From contig NZ_ML133565.1 of the NCBI RefSeq assembly GCF_003985125.1, positions 602,417 to 666,416 on the forward strand: a stretch of 64,000 bases of DNA, in the 5' to 3' direction. A model generated the notes under the pieces. The model worked only from the letters and a program-made list of their open reading frames with translations. It was not told where the DNA came from and did not search any database. The position numbers were made by a program, and so were the translations under genes. The stretch is from Rhizobium phaseoli (lineage in GTDB: Bacteria > Pseudomonadota > Alphaproteobacteria > Rhizobiales > Rhizobiaceae). Shown one piece after another: positions 35,484 to 43,016 of this stretch; the stretch's first letter is position 1; every line of letters begins with the position of its first letter.

Positions 35484-36583
35484 TCCCGTTCCTGGACCTC
35501 AAGGCACAGTATAATTCCATCAAGAGCGAAATCGACGCCGCAGTGCTCGGCGTCCTGGCTTCAGGGCAATACATATTGGGCGAGGAGGTCGCCCGCCTCG
35601 AGCAGGAATTCGCGGACTATTGCAACGTCAAACATGCTATCGCAGTCAACACCGGGACCAGCGCCCTGCATCTGTCGCTTCTCGCGGCCGGCGTCGGCCC
35701 CGGCGATGAAGTCATTACCGTGCCGTTTACCTTCGTCGCGACCGTATCGGCGATCTGCTATACAGGCGCACGGCCTGTTTTCGTCGATGTCGAGCCGGTG
35801 ACGCTGACGATGGATCCGGCTCAGCTCGAGGCTAAGATTACACCCCGCACCAAGGCCATTATTCCCGTCCATCTCTACGGGCAGATGGCTGACATGGACG
35901 CGATCCAGGCGATTGCCGACCACTACCGGATACCTGTTATCGAGGACGCATGCCAGGCGCACGGCGCGCAATACAAAGGCGCGCGCGCCGGCAGCCTCGG
36001 CGCATCCGGCTGCTTCAGCTTCTATCCCGGTAAAAATCTCGGCGCCTGCGGCGAGGGGGGTATCGTCGTGACCAACCGCGACGATCAGGCCAAAACAATG
36101 CGCATGCTGCGCGATTGGGGCCAGGAGCAGCGCTATCACCATCTGCTGAAGGGCTTCAACTACCGCATGGACGCCATTCAGGGCGCGATCCTGCGCATCA
36201 AGCTCAGGCACCTTGAAGCCTGGACCGAAGCGCGCCGCACTCATGCAGGCCGCTACTCGTCGCTGCTCGGGCGATCGGCGCATTTGACGACGCCTGTCGA
36301 GAAAGACGGCCGGCGCCACGTTTACCACGTCTATGCCATCAGAAGCCGCGATCGCGATGAGCTTCAGCGCGTGCTGAGCGCCGAGGGCATTCAATCCGGG
36401 CTGCACTATCCGATCCCTGTTCATCTACAGAAGGCCCATGCCGACCTCGGTTACAAGACCGGCGATTTCCCCGTCTCGGAGGCCGCCGCAAAAGAGGTTC
36501 TCTCGCTGCCGATTTATCCTGAGATGCCCGCGTGGCACGCCGATCAGGTGGCAGCTGCGTTGGAAGACGCCTATGTCAGCTGA
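35480..36583 (+). CDS. DegT/DnrJ/EryC1/StrS aminotransferase (WlbC/WbpE-like)
   Basis: 367 aa, PLP enzyme. The Schiff-base lysine is K185 in SFYPGKNLGACGEGG. DACQAHGAQYKG supplies the cofactor-ring aspartate, and NTGTSALHLSLLAAGVGPGDEV binds the phosphate. GLHYPIPVHLQKA near the end is the usual substrate loop. Enzymes of this type transfer an amino group from glutamate to the 3-keto sugar made by the adjacent dehydrogenase. The gene overlaps the next acetyltransferase by 11 bases. Confidence 0.92.
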   Translation: MIPFLDLKAQYNSIKSEIDAAVLGVLASGQYILGEEVARLEQEFADYCNVKHAIAVNTGTSALHLSLLAAGVGPGDEVITVPFTFVATVSAICYTGARPVFVDVEPVTLTMDPAQLEAKITPRTKAIIPVHLYGQMADMDAIQAIADHYRIPVIEDACQAHGAQYKGARAGSLGASGCFSFYPGKNLGACGEGGIVVTNRDDQAKTMRMLRDWGQEQRYHHLLKGFNYRMDAIQGAILRIKLRHLEAWTEARRTHAGRYSSLLGRSAHLTTPVEKDGRRHVYHVYAIRSRDRDELQRVLSAEGIQSGLHYPIPVHLQKAHADLGYKTGDFPVSEAAAKEVLSLPIYPEMPAWHADQVAAALEDAYVS

Positions 36584-37292
36584 TCGTTCGGGCGAGGCCC
36601 GGATCGTGCATGCGGTCCATGGTCGTCAACAAAGGCCGGCGGATCCGCCCTACCAGGCGGGGCTCGTTGAAGAGCTCAGGCAATCCTATGGGCGCGCCGG
36701 CCTGATCGAGCTCTACGGTCGCTTTGCGACTGGGGACGGTGTCGTCGACACCATGATGCGCAAAGCCATCTGGCAGGCGGTCACGCGCAGCTGCGGCACC
36801 GGATTGCAGGTTGCCGGCGGCGCCGGCTTCAAACACCCGGAGACGTTCGAGATCGGCAATGGGGTGTTCATCGGCGCTCAGGCCTATATCCAGGGACGTT
36901 TCGACGGCAGATGCAAGATCGGCGACAATGTCTGGATCGGCCCGATGGCCTATTTCGACGCTCGCGATCTGGTGATCGAGGATTCCGTTGGATGGGGACC
37001 TGGCGCCAAGGTGCTTGGCTCGACCCATACGGCACTGCCGCTGGATGTACCGATCATTCGCACGGATCTGGAAATCAGGCCGGTGCGCATCGGTGCGGAG
37101 GCCGATATCGGAACGAATGCAACCATTCTTCCCGGCGTGACCATCGGGAAGGGGGCGATCGTTGGAGCGGGAGCCGTCGTCGTCTCGGACGTCGAGCCCT
37201 TCTCGGTTGTCGCAGGAGTTCCTGCGAAATTAATTCGTTGGCGTTCGGAGAATGATCCGATGACGAACATGTCGCGTGAGGAAAGATCATGA
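36573..37292 (+). CDS. Hexapeptide-repeat acyltransferase, second in operon
   Basis: 239 aa from the ATG at 36573, which lies inside the end of the aminotransferase gene with GGAAG upstream. After an 85-residue helical N-terminal region, a left-handed beta-helix starts at FEIGNGVFIGAQAYIQG and continues to GTNATILPGVTIGKGAIVGAGAVVVSDVEPFSVVAGVPAKLIRW. The overall shape resembles WbbJ/maltose O-acetyltransferase-like enzymes, distinct from the WlbB-like gene at 33943. It may O-acetylate a sugar of the repeat unit, or be a second amino-sugar N-acetyltransferase. ATGA overlap to the next gene. Confidence 0.82.
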   Translation: MSADRSGEARIVHAVHGRQQRPADPPYQAGLVEELRQSYGRAGLIELYGRFATGDGVVDTMMRKAIWQAVTRSCGTGLQVAGGAGFKHPETFEIGNGVFIGAQAYIQGRFDGRCKIGDNVWIGPMAYFDARDLVIEDSVGWGPGAKVLGSTHTALPLDVPIIRTDLEIRPVRIGAEADIGTNATILPGVTIGKGAIVGAGAVVVSDVEPFSVVAGVPAKLIRWRSENDPMTNMSREERS

Positions 37293-38263
37293 GAAACAAA
37301 CGGGTACTCATTACCGGCGGTGCCGGTCTGATCGGTTCGCATATTGCCGATCTCGTTGCATTGGAAAAACCTCGCGAGATCATCATCCTCGACAATTTCG
37401 TGCGCGGGCGCCGGGACAATCTGAGCTCGGCAATCGGCAGCGCGCCGCTTAACATCATCGACGGCGATATCCGCGACAGGTCGCTGCTGGCGAAAGCCTT
37501 CGACGGCGTCGATATCGTCTTTCATCAGGCGGCCATCCGCATAACCCAATGCGCGGAAGAGCCACGACTGGCTTTCGAAGTGCTGGCCGAAGGCACATTC
37601 AATGTCCTCGAAGCGGCCGTCAAGGCGGGTGTTTCGAAGGTCGTCGCGGCCTCTTCCGCCTCCGTGCTGGGCCTTGCCGAAAGCTTTCCGACGACCGAAC
37701 AGCATCATCCCTACAATAACCGGACGATCTACGGCGCAGCAAAGACCTTCAACGAGGGATTGCTGCGCAGCTTCGCGGACATGTATGGCCTACGCTATGT
37801 CGCGCTGCGCTATTTCAACGTCTACGGGCCACGAATGGACGTTTACGGCGCCTACACCGAAGTGCTGATCCGCTGGATGGAACGCCTTGCAGCCGGAATG
37901 CCGCCGCTCATCTATGGAGACGGCAGCCAAACGATGGACTTCGTCGATGCACGCGACATCGCCCGGGCAAACCTGCTCGCGGCAAAGAGTGACGTTACCG
38001 ACGAGGTGTTCAACGTCGCGAGCGGCAGGGAAATAAGCCTGCTGGAACTCGCGCAGATGCTGAGCGACATCATGGGATCCTCGCTCGAGCCGCAACACAA
38101 AGAGGCCCGCACGGTCAATGGCGTGACCCGTCGTCTGGCTGATATCAGCAAGGCTGAAAAACTTCTGGGTTTCAAGGCCGAAATCTCGATGGAGCAGGGG
38201 CTTCGTGACCTTGTCGAGTGGTGGCAGTCAAAGACTGCTGCAGCCGGAGGTCAAGCCGCATGA
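37289..38263 (+). CDS. NAD-dependent sugar epimerase/dehydratase (extended SDR)
   Basis: 324 aa. VLITGGAGLIGSHIADLV is the NAD motif. AASSASVLGLAE supplies the catalytic serine and YGAAK the Y-x3-K pair. LRYFNVYGPRMDVYGAYTEV and GSQTMDFVDARDIARANLLA are typical of UDP-glucose/UDP-GlcNAc 4-epimerase relatives. The product is unclear; the position between an acetyltransferase and a second DegT aminotransferase suggests formation of a 4-keto or 4-epimerised UDP-sugar that the aminotransferase then uses. Overlaps by ATGA on both sides. Confidence 0.88.
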   Translation: MRNKRVLITGGAGLIGSHIADLVALEKPREIIILDNFVRGRRDNLSSAIGSAPLNIIDGDIRDRSLLAKAFDGVDIVFHQAAIRITQCAEEPRLAFEVLAEGTFNVLEAAVKAGVSKVVAASSASVLGLAESFPTTEQHHPYNNRTIYGAAKTFNEGLLRSFADMYGLRYVALRYFNVYGPRMDVYGAYTEVLIRWMERLAAGMPPLIYGDGSQTMDFVDARDIARANLLAAKSDVTDEVFNVASGREISLLELAQMLSDIMGSSLEPQHKEARTVNGVTRRLADISKAEKLLGFKAEISMEQGLRDLVEWWQSKTAAAGGQAA

Positions 38264-39477
38264 GCACGTCATTATCGACAATCCCTGTCGCCAAACCCGT
38301 CCTCGGAGAGGAAGAGGCAGAGGCCGCCCGCCGCGTTATTCTATCTGGATGGGTAACCCAGGGGCCCGAAGTCGCCGCTTTCGAGCGTGAATTCGCCGCC
38401 TATGTCGGCGCGGCCCACGCCTGCGCCGTCTCCAACTGCACGACCGCGTTGCATTTGGCCCTCATGGCGGTCGGCATCGGTGCCGGCGACGAGGTCATCA
38501 CGGTCAGCCACTCGTTTATCGCAACCGCGAACGCCATCCGCTATTGCCATGCGGTGCCCGTCTTTGTCGACATCGAGGCCGACGGCTACAATATCGATCC
38601 CAGCCTGATCGAAGCAGCCATTACCTCCCGCACAAAGGCAATCCTGTGTGTGCATCAGCTGGGAATGCCGTGTGACCTCGGACCGATCGTCGAGATCGGC
38701 AAGCGCCACGGGGTCCCTGTTATCGAAGATGCGGCCTGCGCGACGGGAAGCGAAATCCTGTGGGATGGCCGCTGGGAAACAATCGGCAAGCCGCACGCCG
38801 ACATTGCCTGCTTCTCTTTCCACCCGAGAAAGGTGGTCACCACAGGCGATGGCGGCATGTTGACCACGGCCAATGCCGAATATGACCGGAAATTCCGGCT
38901 GTGGCGCCAGCATGGCATGAGTGTCACCGATGCGGTCCGCCACGGCTCGAAGCAGGTGATTTTCGAGGATTATGACGAGCTGGGCTACAATTACCGGATG
39001 ACCGACCTTCAGGCCGCCGTCGGACGCGAGCAATTGCGGCGGCTGCCGGAATTGGTCGCCCAGCGCCGGCTGATTGCCGAGCAATATTGCGAACGTCTGT
39101 CGACAATTACAGGGCTTTCTTCGCCGGCCGAGCCACGCTGGGCTCGAAGCAACTGGCAGAGCTTCTGCGTGAGATTGCCTGATACGGTCGACCAGCGGGC
39201 CATCATGCAGAGCCTGCTCGACCAGGGCATCTCGACCCGGCGCGGTGTGATGAACATTCACCTGGAGGGAGCCTATTCCGGTGAGCGCTCCCACCGCGTT
39301 GCCACGAGCCTGATGCGAAGCATATCTGCGCAGCAGCAAACGATCATCCTGCCGCTTTATGCCCAGATGACCGTGTCTGACGTGGACCGGGTTGTTGAGG
39401 CCCTTCGCGCCGCCATTGCGCAGGCGTCTGTCGGAGCCATAAGCGCGCAACGTACCATGGACGTCGCTGTCGCCTGA
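38260..39477 (+). CDS. DegT/DnrJ/EryC1/StrS aminotransferase, second
   Basis: 405 aa from the ATG at 38260 that overlaps the epimerase stop. PLP lysine is K191 in CFSFHPRKVVTTGDGGM, and EDAACATGSEILWDG carries the ring-binding aspartate. KPVLGEEEAEAARRVILSGWVTQGPEVAAFE is the typical N-terminal start of the perosamine/4-amino sugar branch. The SFHPRKxxTTGEGG form of the lysine motif is common in GDP-perosamine synthase-like and UDP-4-amino-sugar enzymes, so it may use the product of Gmd (15605-16708) or of the adjacent SDR. Longer than the first aminotransferase; sequence clearly different. The last gene of the plus-strand operon. Confidence 0.9.
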   Translation: MSTSLSTIPVAKPVLGEEEAEAARRVILSGWVTQGPEVAAFEREFAAYVGAAHACAVSNCTTALHLALMAVGIGAGDEVITVSHSFIATANAIRYCHAVPVFVDIEADGYNIDPSLIEAAITSRTKAILCVHQLGMPCDLGPIVEIGKRHGVPVIEDAACATGSEILWDGRWETIGKPHADIACFSFHPRKVVTTGDGGMLTTANAEYDRKFRLWRQHGMSVTDAVRHGSKQVIFEDYDELGYNYRMTDLQAAVGREQLRRLPELVAQRRLIAEQYCERLSTITGLSSPAEPRWARSNWQSFCVRLPDTVDQRAIMQSLLDQGISTRRGVMNIHLEGAYSGERSHRVATSLMRSISAQQQTIILPLYAQMTVSDVDRVVEALRAAIAQASVGAISAQRTMDVAVA

Positions 39478-39490
39478 TCCCGCAATTTAA

Positions 39491-39546
39491 TCAGCATAAC
39501 GAACAATGCGCGCATCGCCGGATGCGCGCATTGTTCGTTATGCTGA
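39491..39546. terminator. Perfect 26-bp hairpin between convergent genes
   Basis: Bases 39491-39516 are the exact reverse complement of 39521-39546, with a GCCG loop. It lies 13 bases after the stop of the plus-strand aminotransferase and contains the last two codons and stop of the minus-strand flippase. Position and symmetry fit a bidirectional terminator. The stem is longer than most intrinsic terminators and there is no long T-run on either side. Confidence 0.8.
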
Positions 39547-41046
39547 TTTCGTGATCCATCCGCGGATGATCGCTGGAACGGACTCCGGTGGAAGCAGGTC
39601 GATCAGCATGCGCAGCGAATAGAGCCCGCAGACAAGGACGGCGATGAAGCCGATCGTGGTCGCCGGCCACAGCGGCAAGATCGAGAACATCAGGAATACC
39701 AGTGCCGATGCAGGCAGGAAAAGCAGCGCGTGTCTGCGGTTGGCGGCGGACCAGCGAAAACCGGTCAGCTTTCGCACGATCCCATAGATCAGGATGCTGT
39801 GCCAGACATAGAGGCCGAAGAACGCCATACCGGCTCCTTGCGTCCCAAGCAGCGATACAAGGAGCCAGGCCAGCCCCACATGCACGGCCGCCGCCGCAAC
39901 CTCCGTCCAGAAGAAAATCGCCTGGGTCCGTTTCGCCACGACGATGAAACCCATCGGCCAGGAAATAATCCGCAGCATCATGCCAAGGCAGATCCAGCGC
40001 AGAAGATCGACTGCTCCATGAAAATCGGCCGAATAGAACAGGCTCATCATGAGCGGGGCGAGCGTCAGCGTGCCGATGAGGCCGGGGCCTGCGAGCAGCA
40101 TGCTTATTTCCGCCTGTTCGTTGACCAGCCGATTGCATTCAGAATCGTTTTCGGCCGCCGCCGTCAGGCGCGGATAAAAATCCGTTCCCATCGCCTGCAG
40201 GATGAAACCGGCATAGAGACCGCCAAGGCCCCAGGCCGCCTGGTACAATCCCGCCGCTATAACACCGCCCTCCTTCAGCACGATGAGGCGGATGGCATAA
40301 GCTGCGCCGAAGGTCAAAAGCCCGCTTGCCATGAACACGAAGCCGAGCCTGAGCAGCGCCGACACTTCCCGACCGAACTGGCGGGTCGACATTGGCGAGG
40401 GATGCGGAAATATCCGCCGGCTGTACCACCAGGTCGGCAGGATTGAGGCAGCTGCAATTATCACGAGCGACGGCGCGATCGCCTGGACCCCGAACAGGTA
40501 GATGAGCGGGATACTCACGGCGGTACCGAAGAGCCCGGCAAGCACGTTGATGCGGGCAAGATCCGCAATGCCTCGCAACCCTTGGATCAATGCGCTCTGC
40601 CCAGCAGACACCAGTCGAAAGAAAACGGCGAGCGACAGCAGCACGATACCACCGACGTTCTGGAAATCACCGAAAGTGAAACTTGAGATAGGATATGCAA
40701 ATGCGGCGAAAAGAAGCGCGCCAAGCAGCGCGAGCACCAGCGATATGCGTCGCAGTACGGTCGCGGACTGGGCAATCCTCGCTGCGTCGCCGGTTCCCGC
40801 TGCCTCCGCCACTTGGCGCACGCCACTTCCGCCGACGCCCAGGCCCGCGATAGACTGCGCGATATCGACAATCGAACTGTAGAGGCCCATGAGTCCGATG
40901 CCTTCCGGCCCGAGCAGGACGGCCATCGCCTTGTTTCTGATAATGCTGAGTGCGACATTCACGAGCGAAGCGCCGCCCATCAGCATCGTAGACCTGAGGA
41001 TCTGAGTATAGGTCTGGCTGGTGGGTGGGGTCATGCGCAAAGTCAT
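39538..41046 (-). CDS. Wzx-type polysaccharide flippase
   Basis: 502 aa with about 12-14 membrane helices and short basic loops. It fits the MATE/MVF-like polysaccharide transporter superfamily: SLVNVALSIIRNKAMAVLLGPEGIGLMGLYSS at the start is the usual Wzx N-terminal pair of helices with the LGPEGIG turn, and GGLYAGFILQAMGTDFYPRLTAAAEND is the family's central block. It should flip undecaprenyl-linked repeat units to the periplasm. The start at 41046 has a GGGGGG upstream; a second ATG four codons later is possible. The gene is 82 bases downstream of the export protein and probably co-transcribed with it. It is the only flippase in the window. Confidence 0.9.
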   Translation of the reverse strand: MTLRMTPPTSQTYTQILRSTMLMGGASLVNVALSIIRNKAMAVLLGPEGIGLMGLYSSIVDIAQSIAGLGVGGSGVRQVAEAAGTGDAARIAQSATVLRRISLVLALLGALLFAAFAYPISSFTFGDFQNVGGIVLLSLAVFFRLVSAGQSALIQGLRGIADLARINVLAGLFGTAVSIPLIYLFGVQAIAPSLVIIAAASILPTWWYSRRIFPHPSPMSTRQFGREVSALLRLGFVFMASGLLTFGAAYAIRLIVLKEGGVIAAGLYQAAWGLGGLYAGFILQAMGTDFYPRLTAAAENDSECNRLVNEQAEISMLLAGPGLIGTLTLAPLMMSLFYSADFHGAVDLLRWICLGMMLRIISWPMGFIVVAKRTQAIFFWTEVAAAAVHVGLAWLLVSLLGTQGAGMAFFGLYVWHSILIYGIVRKLTGFRWSAANRRHALLFLPASALVFLMFSILPLWPATTIGFIAVLVCGLYSLRMLIDLLPPESVPAIIRGWITKSA

Positions 41047-41128
41047 CGGAAGCCCCCCCGGTCGTCTACCCCGGGCTTGCGTTCAGTCGCCCGCCGCAGG
41101 CTCGATTGCACCACATGCTTTTTGCTGT

Positions 41129-42439
41129 TCACCGGCTTGCCTGACTGACATGCGCCTCTGTCTCAATAGACAGCGCAGCGTCGTCTTCTGATGGCGTATC
41201 GGCGAAGCGGCCCCGCGTGACCCTGACTACGTCGCCCGGCGCCAGTTCCGTCGTTTCGGAGGCCGGGAACTGATTGACCCCACCCTTGTCCCGCCGGCTG
41301 ACGATGAACGTCAGCGGCAGGTCATCGCTGCGGTCCATCGCCCTCGCACCGTTCGATACTTCTTCGAGAAGCAGTTGTTGCGTGGTGTCGCGCTTCAGTT
41401 TGAGCTGATCGAGATTGGCCTTCTCCGCCTGCACCTCGGAAGCGTTCTCGCTGCGGCGATTGTCGGAAAGTCCCTCGAGATTGCGCTTCGTCTCGTTGAT
41501 CGCCTGGCGACCCCGCATGATGGCGGTGACGAGGTCGAGCCGGTCGGAGCGATAGGTGGTCAGCAATCGCTCCAGATCCATTTGGCGCGAGGTGATCGTC
41601 AGGCCCTTCTGGACCAGGGTCCTCACGCTCGTCAGCTGCTCCTCGACCGACTGGATATTGTCATCCGAGCCTTTCAGCTTTTCTTCCAGCGTCTCGATTT
41701 CCGCGGTTAGGAGATTGCGCAATTCGACGAGGGCCACCGACTGCTTGTCCAGCGCGCTTGCACGGGCCTGAAATATGACCCGCTCCTCCGCGAAGATACT
41801 CTCGGCGTATTGCCGGTCGGCAGCAGGTGGCTGATCGAACACAATCTCCTTCGCGCCGGTCATCTCCGTTTGCAGCCGCGCGAGCTTTGCCGCGCTGCGC
41901 AGCAGCGCATGGTCGATTTCCCGCAATTCACCGGCAAGCTTGATCGTCTCCGATTGCTGCTGCGCCGCGGCCCGCAACGGGCCGCCGCTCATGGCGAGCG
42001 ACTGGAGGACTCTCAAGCCGGAGCGAAACTTGTATTCTCCCGGCGCCATCACGTCTCCGACGACGTAAATGGAGGGATAGTCGAGGATATCAATGGTCAC
42101 GGCAGGGGCCTGGGCCAGACCCATCTTCACCTGAAGGCGCTTGCCGATCTCGTTGGTGAGGCCCTCATTGTCCATATTTCCAACCGCCAGCGACCCCAGA
42201 AAGGGCAGGGACACTATACCTGCATCCGAAACCGTATATTCGCCGCCAATCCCATCCCACCGTTCAAACTGGCCCTTGGACGGTATCCATTGCACGACCG
42301 TCACGCGGATTTTCGTTTGCGGAGCCAAGGGGGAGCTGTCGGCAAGAGCTGGCGGTACAGCTCCGGCAAGAAAGACGAGTGCACTGATAACGGACGTCGC
42401 GCGAAAGAACACGCGAGGGGCGCGGTGCGATAGATTCAT
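41129..42439 (-). CDS. Polysaccharide export protein, ExoF-like
   Basis: 436 aa from the ATG at 42439-42437, which has AGGCGAG eight bases upstream; an ATG eight codons earlier in frame lacks spacing. A signal peptide runs to about residue 33 (FLAGAVPPALA). The Poly_export domain starts at KIRVTVVQWIPSKGQ, and IYVVGDVMAPGEYKFRSGLRVLQSLAMSGG is the SLBB-like motif. A long coiled-coil, about residues 170-350, is typical of ExoF-like rather than Wza proteins. It would span the periplasm with the Wzc-like protein at 16751. No lipobox cysteine is seen, unlike Wza. Confidence 0.88.
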   Translation of the reverse strand: MNLSHRAPRVFFRATSVISALVFLAGAVPPALADSSPLAPQTKIRVTVVQWIPSKGQFERWDGIGGEYTVSDAGIVSLPFLGSLAVGNMDNEGLTNEIGKRLQVKMGLAQAPAVTIDILDYPSIYVVGDVMAPGEYKFRSGLRVLQSLAMSGGPLRAAAQQQSETIKLAGELREIDHALLRSAAKLARLQTEMTGAKEIVFDQPPAADRQYAESIFAEERVIFQARASALDKQSVALVELRNLLTAEIETLEEKLKGSDDNIQSVEEQLTSVRTLVQKGLTITSRQMDLERLLTTYRSDRLDLVTAIMRGRQAINETKRNLEGLSDNRRSENASEVQAEKANLDQLKLKRDTTQQLLLEEVSNGARAMDRSDDLPLTFIVSRRDKGGVNQFPASETTELAPGDVVRVTRGRFADTPSEDDAALSIETEAHVSQASR

Positions 42440-43016
42440 ATACATGTCTCGCCTGCAAAACATTCTAACACGGACGCTGATACAATAGGTTTGAACGCTG
42501 CCTGAACGCCGGACGCCAAGTCCGACCCTGCATGGTCAGTGTGCAGTCTGGCGAAGCCTTGAGGAAGGTGGAGGTTGTTTGCTTTGCCACATCAATATTG
42601 ATGAGGTGGGGAGGTGCTTCAGCCCAAATTGGGTAGAAACATATATCTCCGGCGCGACGCGACGGCATAGACCGCGGAAAATCAATAGGTTCTGCACGCA
42701 GGAATAGGCGCGCTCGCTTGGGGGAAGCGCAACCCTGCCGGTAGCGCCTTTCTGCTCGGATCATCGATTTTGTCGGGATGAACCGGCGGCGTCGCCACTG
42801 CTGCGGCTTTGATCCTGCGCAGAACGCGGCGAATCGTCGCCCTCGTGCGTCTCGTCCAGCGTGTCGGCGGCGCAGCGCGGCCGTTTGCCCAAAGGATGCC
42901 GCCTGTAGAGCGAAAGGCGTAGGATATACCCTGGTCGTTTTCGACTACAATTCAAGTCCGCGTACCAAAACGATCTTGATAGATTGACCCTGCTAATCTC
43001 GCGAGAGGTGCCTGCC
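42440..43016. other. Divergent promoter region with palindromes
   Basis: 577 bases between the export/flippase operon and the giant-protein module. No gene is supported; a minus-strand frame (42465-42764) lacks a convincing start. A perfect 14-base palindrome (42590-42603) and a smaller CCCAAATTGGG palindrome (42623-42633) are the only structured sites I can see. Promoters for both directions are expected here. Confidence 0.55.
42590..42603. promoter_or_regulatory. 14-base palindrome, candidate operator
   Basis: CATCAATATTGATG is a perfect palindrome, framed by CCA before and GAGGTGG after. It lies about 150 bases upstream of the minus-strand export gene and about 415 bases upstream of the first giant-protein gene, so it could control either. 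No family assignment is made. Confidence 0.4.

Noticed and set aside
42465..42764. Possible 99-aa minus-strand gene upstream of the export protein
   Set aside because: Arg-rich with no domain, no good start and overlaps the palindromic region.
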